Part shown: piece by piece, positions 1 through 5,636 of the stretch
Layout of the letters: each line of letters opens with the position of its first letter
How positions within the stretch are numbered: position 1 is the stretch's first letter
Assembly: GCA_028702415.1 (NCBI GenBank)
Contig: JAQVOT010000081.1
Coordinates: 1-5,636, forward strand
Source: Eubacteriales bacterium
Lineage (GTDB): Bacteria > Bacillota > Clostridia > Peptostreptococcales > Anaerovoracaceae
DNA length: 5,636 nucleotides
Direction of reading: 5' to 3'
The notes under the pieces: model-generated
The model's database searches: none
What the model was told of the DNA's origin: nothing
What the model saw: the letters and a program-made list of their open reading frames with translations, nothing else
Program-made: the position numbers and the translations under genes

Positions 1-1768
1 CATCAACGAATGCAGACCTCTTCAAACAGCCGTCATGGCCGCGAAGACGAACCCCACGACCAAACAGCTGAATGATCTCGGACCCCTCCGACCGGCCCAC
101 ATTCATGAGGCCCATGGTGCTGACACGCCAGCTGTTCCATCCCTCGGTAAACTTCTTTGAACCTATGAGAACCTTTATCTTAGATGTTGGCGATTCAATG
201 TCCCGAAACAGAGAAGAAGAAAAGTCCTTCGAAAACACAGAAAAACCGTTGTCCTCGCACAGGCCGAGCAATTTTGAGTCATCCCCCACATTTATTACAC
301 CAAAGTAGTCGTTATCACCGACTCGCACGCCAATTTCTCCCTGGACCCCTTTCAGATTATCAAGATGCAGTGTTGCTCCGGACTGTGTGCAGTTAAACAG
401 ATCTTTTCTTATCTCTTCATAAAGCTTTTCTGGCCTCATACCAAGTCCGGACAGATAATCGAACTTGTTCGCAAAAAGGTCGTTCCTGCCTGCATCAAGG
501 AGTATGCCTCCCCTGTTGATTATGCTTCTTATGTCTTCCACGGACACGGATTTGTTTGAAACAAACGCCGACAGGAATAACAATATGTCAACAACATCAG
601 ATATTTGCGCGCCTCGTTCGGTTCTTACAGCGTTCACCTTGCTACCTACAAACACTAAAAGCGGCTCCTCAATATAATACGGAGTTAATTGTGCCTTATT
701 GTCGTTATAGAGTTTGAGCTGTTGATAGAACGTGAGTAGGCATGCGGTCATATATAGGCGTTTATGATCGGCATCATCAGCATTAGGCAGGTTAAGGATG
801 GCATACTCCTTTCCATAACCGTCTTCATAGAAGTACTTATATGAATAATCAAAAAGGATACACTTTGCGTATTCCTGGAACATGTCTTCATTTGAAGCAG
901 TGATGGCCTGTCCGAATGTGGCTGAATATTCAATGCTAAATCCCTTTTCGCAGAGTTTCTTTCGTTTTTCCATCCAGTCCTCACCGGTGGCCCCCCTATG
1001 GCCCTCATCAACAAGAACAAAGTTATTATTCTCAAAGCTGTCCACGCTAACCGTTTTTCCGCCTTCAACGTCCTCGAGCTTATGAATGTCAATGATCTCG
1101 ATATCATTGCTTGCGAACAATGATGAGCTGTCCTTGCTGAACAGATCCGCGTTCATTCCGGACAATTCAAATTCCTTCTTGTGCTGCGTTGAAAGCCCTT
1201 CATTCGGTGTGAGAAGCAGTGTCCGGTTCAGCCCCTTTTCCTTCCCGTATTTATTCAGATAGTAGCGATACTGCATTATGTTTACATGCATAAGCAGCGT
1301 CTTACCTGATCCGGTTGCTTGCCAAATGGCTATCTTGTTAAGGTCTTCAAGTGTGTACGGTTTAATTTCTTCGTCTTCGATTTTGTTATCTCGCATAAAT
1401 TGCTCAAGATATTTGTTTAGGTCATTTTTAAGCTTCTCTGGATCAGAAAAGTACTTGTCCAGGTAGATTTCTGTGAATAACAACGCCATGTACTGAAAGT
1501 ATTTCCATCTAAACCTATCCCTTTTCTTCTGCATCTTAAGCGTATGGCTGACTATGTTGTTGTCATACAGCTGCAACTTAGCCGCTGGGAATGAAAAAAG
1601 CCCGGCATACTTCCCTGTTATGAAGTAGAAGAATTTTGTGATGTTGTTCTCATCGAGGCCTTCCCACTTTTCATCCTTCATGCCGTTGCAAAGCGTCTCG
1701 ATGGAAGTTTCTCCAAAGAGGCTCAACATGTACTTAAATAGGATTAGGCGATCAGATAGCTTAGCCAC
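1..1768 (-). CDS. Type III Res-like superfamily 2 DEAD/DEAH translocase (ATPase), 3' end outside window
   Basis: Predicted ATP-driven DNA translocase, the partner of the adjacent methyltransferase. Translation from GTG at 1768 gives 589 residues with no stop before the window edge. Helicase motifs occur in order: ATGSGKT Walker A (151-157, bases 1318-1298), LLLTP (184-188, motif Ia), VDEGH (253-257, Walker B), SAT (282-284, motif III), LVFVGS (371-376, probable motif IV), FTEGWN (540-545, motif V) and QLFGRGVRL (567-575, motif VI). About 150 residues precede Walker A, including FKYMLSLFG (11-19) and a WKYFQYMALLFTEIYLDKYF region (88-107). The GTG lies 6 bases after the methyltransferase stop and in the same frame. 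Its only ribosome-binding-like sequence, GAAGGA, is 13 bases upstream, so translational coupling is likely. ATG at residue 14 is an alternative start, but it would cut into what I recall as a conserved N-terminus. Type III Res proteins carry a PD-(D/E)XK nuclease after the helicase core; that part lies beyond the window, so whether this protein cleaves DNA cannot be judged. Confidence 0.9.
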   Translation of the reverse strand, partial: MAKLSDRLILFKYMLSLFGETSIETLCNGMKDEKWEGLDENNITKFFYFITGKYAGLFSFPAAKLQLYDNNIVSHTLKMQKKRDRFRWKYFQYMALLFTEIYLDKYFSDPEKLKNDLNKYLEQFMRDNKIEDEEIKPYTLEDLNKIAIWQATGSGKTLLMHVNIMQYRYYLNKYGKEKGLNRTLLLTPNEGLSTQHKKEFELSGMNADLFSKDSSSLFASNDIEIIDIHKLEDVEGGKTVSVDSFENNNFVLVDEGHRGATGEDWMEKRKKLCEKGFSIEYSATFGQAITASNEDMFQEYAKCILFDYSYKYFYEDGYGKEYAILNLPNADDADHKRLYMTACLLTFYQQLKLYNDNKAQLTPYYIEEPLLVFVGSKVNAVRTERGAQISDVVDILLFLSAFVSNKSVSVEDIRSIINRGGILLDAGRNDLFANKFDYLSGLGMRPEKLYEEIRKDLFNCTQSGATLHLDNLKGVQGEIGVRVGDNDYFGVINVGDDSKLLGLCEDNGFSVFSKDFSSSLFRDIESPTSKIKVLIGSKKFTEGWNSWRVSTMGLMNVGRSEGSEIIQLFGRGVRLRGHDGCLKRSAFVD

Positions 1769-1777
1769 GTTGTCTTA
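1766..1777 (-). promoter_or_regulatory. Stop-start junction between methyltransferase and translocase (probable translational coupling)
   Basis: On the minus strand the methyltransferase TAA (1777-1775) is followed by GAC AAC and then the GTG start (1768-1766), all in one frame. There is no well-spaced ribosome-binding site: GAAGGA at 1787-1782 ends 13 bases before the GTG. Reinitiation by ribosomes finishing the methyltransferase is the simplest reading, and it would keep translocase output below and dependent on methylase synthesis. Confidence 0.6.
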
Positions 1778-4700
1778 TACGTCCTTCACATCAAACATGC
1801 GTTTCTTGAATTCAGCTTCAGTTAGCACAACCTGCCATCTCTGTTCCGGCGATTTAAGGTTCTCAATATTACTATCCCCGTTCACATATATGGTTTCGTA
1901 GCCCATGGCCCCATATCCTTGTTTTTTGAAGAATTCATTGAGCTGCACATTTGATTTTTCTTTGCAGTTTCTCCATATAACCAGACTTTTCTCTCCCGTT
2001 CTCGTTTTGCCAGATATTACAAGATAGCCATCTATAGTTTTCATAGTATCCACATATAGACCTATTAAGTAATTGAATGTTTCCGGAAGATCCACTTTTT
2101 GTTCAACAAGCTCATTGTTCTTCCTCACTTTTAGCTTGTATTCAAATGGATTTTCAAATGCATCTACATTTAATAAACTTGGGCTATCGCTTGTCTCAAG
2201 ATCAAGCCAATAACCAAGCATGTACTCTTCTTTTGCATCTTTGCTCTTTGTAAGCATCATCTGTTGTGACTCTGTCTTGTCCTTCAAAATCAAATTATCC
2301 AGCGTTTCATCATAGCTTTCTAACTTCATGTACTTGAACATATGGCTTATGCCCTCTCGCGATACCGGCTTGCCGTCTTTCCAGTCTTTGGAATAAACCA
2401 CCTTTTGGATGCGGGGTTTAAGAACTAAATCAAAATAATTGCCCATCTCAACAAGAGCATATTTACGTTTGCCATTATCTTCACGATTGAGATTAATAAC
2501 CGCATGGGCAGTTGTTCCTGAACCAGCAAAGTAATCAATCACTAAACCTTCAGGAGCATCTGACATCGCAAGTAAAGAATCTGAAACAGCATATGGCGAT
2601 TTTGGATAAGAAAACACTTCCCTTTTTCCCAAAACATTATCAAGTATTCGTGTCCCATGGTCGCTAGCCGAATATTTTGCATCTACCCAAATACTTTGAA
2701 CCATTTTTCCATCCAATCCTCCGCGAAATTTAAAATATATCTGATAGGCACCTCTTACTTCCTGCACCCACAAATCACCAGTCTTTGCCATAGGCTCAAT
2801 ATCTGATTTTCCTCTTCTCCATATTCTCTTTTGGTTAGAGTCATCAATGGGCAGGATTTCAATTGCAAGCTTTTCAGTCACACTTATCCTTTTTGTTTTT
2901 GGATCGAAATATATCGGGAAATATCTATCCATCAAGGATCCATCGCTTCTTTCAGCCTCACTGTCTACGCCTTGTTTTCGCAAGTTCACAGTCAAGTACC
3001 ATGTGCCATCAACATCTTTTTTGTAAGCGTGTGTTTTATCTTCCGGCAACACAGGAAGCTTTTTAATATATGAATCCTCCGTCTTTCCAAAGAACATTAG
3101 ATATTCATGCACTAAAGATGCTTTGCGTTCAGTCATGCGACCTTTAGGATTATTCCTTACTGCTATTGTCCCTAAGTGATTTTCGAATCTAAATATCTGA
3201 ATCAATAATTCCCAAAGCTTACTTGCTTCATAATCATCAATTGCTGTTGTAATAATGCCATCGCTTGATAATAATATCCTAGACTGCAAAAGTCTGTCAT
3301 TACACAAAGAAAGCCATGAAGAATCTTTATAACTGTTTTTGTATATTATTTCCGATGATTTTGCATTGTACGGAGGATCAATATAAATACTTTTAACTTG
3401 CTCTTGATATTTATGTAATAGCAGATTGAGTGCCTGAAAGTTCTCCGAATTGATAATTGCCCCATCGCAAGACTCATCTATTTTTTCAATGCCATCAAGC
3501 AGCTTTTCTTTGAACTTTTCATCAAAATGCTTGGTATCCAACACCAGATATGGATTCGCCTTCAAAAATCCCACGGTAAGCGGTTTTGAATACCCGGGAT
3601 TTACAGTGCTTTTTTCAATTTCATCTATGGCAAACAATCTAATCCATTCTTCCCTTTGCGCATCGTTCTTGGCTATTTCCGGATATAGTTCTTCAGGCAC
3701 ACGATCCAATGTGATGCAGTACCCACATTCCACCACAAACTTCTTCTTTAGCCACATCTTTTTCTGAAATTCTTCGAGTTGTGCAAGAAATGCAATGATC
3801 TTTTGCGCTATGTGCTTCATTGCTTTCACTTTTGCCACGGCTATTCTTAGCTTCTTTTCATCCTGCGCGTCCAGATCGTCCACAAAAAGCACTTCGTTCT
3901 TTACGTAGAAATCCAGTTCCCTGCTTAAAAAGCCTCCCAGGTCCTTGTGAATGAAGTAATCGAAGTTAAATCGCGCCGTATAGTCTCCCAGGTGTTTCTC
4001 GAGCAGCGTCCGCTTTGGATTCTTTTCAGTGGGCGATAAAACAAATATCTCAGGAAAGTCTTTTAATCGCCTTGTCATTTCAGAACACAGCACTTCCACT
4101 GTCTTCTTGTTGAGATTGTCTTGCTTTTCTTTGTCCGCCAGGTATTCAAACTGTATGAACAGTTCATTGTCTGCTATGCGTATTGGCTCCTCTTCATACA
4201 GCTTAAACCGCCTTTCCTTACCCGATTCCGCCTTATTATTGTCCTTTTCTTGTGTAGCATCTACCAGCTTAAAGTGTATTTTCTTGCCACCTACAATGAA
4301 AGCATAGTCCTTCAGGTATTCACTCGTCTTTATGTAGTACTGGTCCGCATTTGCCCAGTGCAGCTTCACCTCTTCCCCCTCATAGGGAATGGCATAGGTG
4401 TCTTTCTTGTATCTGCGCATGCTCATAAAGTCACCGTTGTCGTAGTAACGGCTGAAAAAAGTTGTCAGATGCGAGAACACTTCATTTTCCATCTCGTCTA
4501 TGTTCCCATAACCGGCTATTGCTTCCTTTAATGCTATTACTTTAGGATTGCTGTCTATATCGGTTACCATTGCCTCTTTTAATGTCTTTATAAGTACTTC
4601 CAGCTCTTTCTTCTTTTCCCCGGCTTCAGTGCTCTGCAGAACATCCAGTTCAGCTTTTACCTGCGTTATAAGATCCTTTTCTATGAATTCCCTTATTTCC

Positions 4701-4807
4701 TTGTTCTTCTGGTTCATTATCCTGTACATGCCAAAGTCCAGATCAGACTGGTCCATCTGGAACATCTCTTCTAGTACTTTTACAAACTTCTCTTGATTCG
4801 GGGTCAT
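1775..4807 (-). CDS. Type III Mod-like site-specific adenine DNA methyltransferase with long N-terminal extension
   Basis: Predicted S-adenosylmethionine-dependent N6-adenine DNA methyltransferase, the recognition and modification subunit of a type III-like system. It is complete at 1010 residues, starting at the ATG 7 bases after a strong ribosome-binding site. Catalytic motif IV is DPPYN (477-481), and the cofactor-binding motif I is DYFAGSGTT (758-766). DPPY before motif I is the beta-class order used by type III Mod proteins. The roughly 275 residues between them should hold the target recognition domain. Classical type III Mods are about 600-700 residues; the excess here is an N-terminal module of about 450 residues. 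It has a charged, probably helical or coiled-coil stretch (about 33-80), an FDYFIHKDLGGFL segment (282-294) and a CITLDRVPEELYPEI segment (364-378), which I recall from other long Mod-like proteins. The C-terminal part (about 880-1010) carries FNYLIGL and LVIWRN and may contact Res. No frameshift or internal stop is present. It is followed after 6 bases by the Res-like translocase. The methyltransferase call is firm; the adenine target and type III label rest on motif order and neighbour. Confidence 0.92.
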   Translation of the reverse strand: MTPNQEKFVKVLEEMFQMDQSDLDFGMYRIMNQKNKEIREFIEKDLITQVKAELDVLQSTEAGEKKKELEVLIKTLKEAMVTDIDSNPKVIALKEAIAGYGNIDEMENEVFSHLTTFFSRYYDNGDFMSMRRYKKDTYAIPYEGEEVKLHWANADQYYIKTSEYLKDYAFIVGGKKIHFKLVDATQEKDNNKAESGKERRFKLYEEEPIRIADNELFIQFEYLADKEKQDNLNKKTVEVLCSEMTRRLKDFPEIFVLSPTEKNPKRTLLEKHLGDYTARFNFDYFIHKDLGGFLSRELDFYVKNEVLFVDDLDAQDEKKLRIAVAKVKAMKHIAQKIIAFLAQLEEFQKKMWLKKKFVVECGYCITLDRVPEELYPEIAKNDAQREEWIRLFAIDEIEKSTVNPGYSKPLTVGFLKANPYLVLDTKHFDEKFKEKLLDGIEKIDESCDGAIINSENFQALNLLLHKYQEQVKSIYIDPPYNAKSSEIIYKNSYKDSSWLSLCNDRLLQSRILLSSDGIITTAIDDYEASKLWELLIQIFRFENHLGTIAVRNNPKGRMTERKASLVHEYLMFFGKTEDSYIKKLPVLPEDKTHAYKKDVDGTWYLTVNLRKQGVDSEAERSDGSLMDRYFPIYFDPKTKRISVTEKLAIEILPIDDSNQKRIWRRGKSDIEPMAKTGDLWVQEVRGAYQIYFKFRGGLDGKMVQSIWVDAKYSASDHGTRILDNVLGKREVFSYPKSPYAVSDSLLAMSDAPEGLVIDYFAGSGTTAHAVINLNREDNGKRKYALVEMGNYFDLVLKPRIQKVVYSKDWKDGKPVSREGISHMFKYMKLESYDETLDNLILKDKTESQQMMLTKSKDAKEEYMLGYWLDLETSDSPSLLNVDAFENPFEYKLKVRKNNELVEQKVDLPETFNYLIGLYVDTMKTIDGYLVISGKTRTGEKSLVIWRNCKEKSNVQLNEFFKKQGYGAMGYETIYVNGDSNIENLKSPEQRWQVVLTEAEFKKRMFDVKDV
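2603..3337 (-). other. Probable target recognition domain segment of the methyltransferase gene, AT-rich
   Basis: This stretch encodes about residues 491-735, between catalytic motif IV and cofactor motif I, where beta-class methyltransferases carry their DNA sequence-recognition domain. It is visibly AT-richer than parts of the same gene: hand counts of 60-base rows starting at 2581, 2641, 3181, 3241 and 3301 give 21, 25, 17, 21 and 16 G+C. Rows at 3841, 3961, 4201 and 4321 give 26, 32, 26 and 32, although the row at 4021 gives only 21. The boundaries are approximate, and the recognition sequence cannot be read from the protein. Confidence 0.5.
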
Positions 4808-4811
4808 TTTG

Positions 4812-4819
4812 TCACCTCC
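4812..4819 (-). promoter_or_regulatory. Strong ribosome-binding site for the methyltransferase gene
   Basis: On the minus strand the 19-base gap between the nuclease stop and the methyltransferase ATG contains GGAGGTGA. It is complementary to the 3' end of 16S rRNA, and the GGAGG core ends 7 bases before the ATG at 4807. This fixes the start codon. The gap has no room for a separate promoter or terminator, so the gene is presumably read from an upstream operon promoter. Confidence 0.85.
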
Positions 4820-4826
4820 ACTTTTC

Positions 4827-5636
4827 TCATTTATTTGGTTTTATTCCGTACTCGGACTTTTTCTTTGCATCAAGACAAAGATTGCATTTGTAGCAGTCTT
4901 TACAATTATCTTTGCTCATTTTCTTTTCAAACATATTCTTCTTAATATTGCTCGCTGCATCTATGATACCTTTTTTTACGCTTTCAAGATCAGCTTTGTC
5001 AACATGCTGCCTGTCCATTACCTTGTTTTCATCAATATTATATATTTCTATAAAATCGACATTTTTCCCGGTCAGGTTCTCATAGCCTATAGCATATATC
5101 TTCAGCTGTTTTTCCGACACGTCATCTGCTATTGGCTTAGTTTGTGTTTTAAAGTCAACCACATAAGTTTTTTCTTCCCCGCTTGTTTCCTTTTTCTTCA
5201 CTAAGTCCATTCGGCCGTTCACGCGCACACCGTTTCCAAGGTCAATCTCGATCTCCTGTTCCGACATAATAATGTCTTTTGCTTCACCTTTAAAAAGATC
5301 AAAGTATTCACTGATTGCTCGACCTGCGCTTTTTCTCATGTTTATTGTGTCTTTTTCTCCTGCATACGGCTGATGAAAATGCCTATCTATAAGTCCGTTT
5401 ATTTGTTCTGGCTGTATTATCTCTCCGTCTATCCACCTTTTATGCATGTCCATGACGATATTGTGTAATGACCGCCCATAACCCAGCAAGTGGAACAGCG
5501 GCTCCATAAATCCATATAAAAACGATATCTTGAATCTGTGCGGACAGGCATAGTAATCCTTTAGCACTGAAAAGTTTAGTATTATAGGATCATCATCTTT
5601 CTTTTCCGGACTAACGATTCTCTTTGTGTAGTCAAA
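4827..5636 (-). CDS. PD-(D/E)XK (RecB/Cas4-type) nuclease domain, C-terminal part of a probable UvrD-like helicase-nuclease; 5' end outside window
   Basis: Predicted DNA exonuclease or helicase-nuclease. The frame is open from the window edge, giving 269 visible residues; a GTG at 5567 exists but 23 in-frame codons precede it, so it is probably not the start. Numbering from the edge: FSVLKDYYACPHRFK (residues 22-36, with Cys31), GYGRSLH (52-58, motif His58), a GRMD turn (Asp144), VVDFK (Asp161 and Lys163, the D-x-K catalytic pair) and QLKIY (177-181, the RecB-type Q-x3-Y). A terminal cluster Cys245, 248, 251 and 254 contains C-x2-C-x5-C; with Cys31 this matches the 4Fe-4S staple of AddB and Cas4 nucleases. 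All recognisable catalytic residues are present, so the domain looks active. From family knowledge, this entry motif followed by GYG-x-LH is typical of nuclease domains fused behind UvrD/Rep-like helicases; the helicase itself is not visible, so the fusion is inferred. It ends with TGA 19 bases before the methyltransferase start, so the two are probably co-transcribed. A stand-alone Cas4-like nuclease is the alternative. Confidence 0.8.
   Translation of the reverse strand, partial: FDYTKRIVSPEKKDDDPIILNFSVLKDYYACPHRFKISFLYGFMEPLFHLLGYGRSLHNIVMDMHKRWIDGEIIQPEQINGLIDRHFHQPYAGEKDTINMRKSAGRAISEYFDLFKGEAKDIIMSEQEIEIDLGNGVRVNGRMDLVKKKETSGEEKTYVVDFKTQTKPIADDVSEKQLKIYAIGYENLTGKNVDFIEIYNIDENKVMDRQHVDKADLESVKKGIIDAASNIKKNMFEKKMSKDNCKDCYKCNLCLDAKKKSEYGIKPNK

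Noticed and set aside
72..677. Several overlapping short plus-strand open frames
   Set aside because: All are antisense to the translocase coding sequence, mutually overlapping and without recognisable features.
748..1107. Minus-strand open frame of 119 residues
   Set aside because: It is out of frame with the translocase, which covers this region with intact helicase motifs. The peptide has no recognisable domain and is a shadow frame.
4121..4531. Plus-strand open frame of 136 residues
   Set aside because: It is antisense to the N-terminal module of the methyltransferase, with no motif and a composition typical of reverse-strand artefacts.
1775..4807. BREX PglX or type I HsdM-like methyltransferase
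   Set aside because: PglX and HsdM use the NPPY-type motif with motif I upstream. Here DPPY precedes motif I, the beta-class order of type III Mod.
4971..4977. A run of seven A on the coding strand (A AAA AAA in frame) in the nuclease gene, a possible slippery site
   Set aside because: A -1 shift would reach a stop within about ten codons and remove the cysteine cluster, and no obvious stimulatory structure was seen. Such runs are common in AT-rich lysine codons.
4809..5204. Plus-strand open frame of 131 residues, strongly hydrophobic, suggesting a membrane protein
   Set aside because: It is antisense to the nuclease gene. The Phe/Ile/Leu-rich composition is what the complement of a Lys/Glu/Asp-rich protein yields, and no ribosome-binding site was seen.
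4827..5636. Cas4 of a CRISPR-Cas locus
   Set aside because: The cysteine pattern is Cas4-like, but there are no cas genes or repeat arrays in the window. The entry motif and GYG-x-LH fit UvrD-fused nucleases better.
1..5636. Simple-sequence repeats that could cause phase variation of the methyltransferase
   Set aside because: Phase-variable mod genes carry long tandem repeats. Reading through the gene I saw only short homopolymers and no tandem tract.

Overview
The window is one densely packed minus-strand operon fragment holding three protein genes, read from position 5636 down to 1. The outer two run off the window edges, and no RNA gene, insertion sequence or CRISPR array was seen. The standard genetic code fits throughout. 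A strong GGAGGTGA ribosome-binding site points to a bacterium or archaeon. Isoleucine ATA and arginine AGA/AGG codons are frequent, mixed with CGN codons. That does not settle the phylum, and the accessory, defence-like content makes the host hard to infer.

Layout, in order of transcription. (1) 5636-4827 is the C-terminal 269 codons of a RecB/Cas4-type PD-(D/E)XK nuclease domain with a four-cysteine iron-sulfur-type signature. The frame is open to the window edge, and the domain resembles the tail of UvrD-like helicase-nuclease fusions. (2) After 19 bases comes 4807-1775, a complete 1010-residue beta-class (type III Mod-like) adenine methyltransferase. It has DPPY before the FxGxG-type motif, a long N-terminal extension, and an AT-richer central segment where the target recognition domain should lie. 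(3) After 6 bases, in the same reading frame as Mod, a GTG-started frame runs from 1768 to the window edge. It encodes 589 visible residues of a superfamily 2 DEAD/DEAH-type translocase of the type III Res kind, with motifs I to VI all intact. Its C-terminus, where a Res nuclease domain would be expected, lies outside the window.

Taken together this looks like a restriction-modification or related anti-phage operon. Mod would recognise and methylate host DNA, Res would be the ATP-driven partner, and the upstream nuclease (probably helicase-linked) could supply DNA processing or degradation. The methylase-translocase pair is well supported. Adding the UvrD/PD-(D/E)XK protein as a third component is an inference from tight co-directional spacing. 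It is the most interesting idea in the window.
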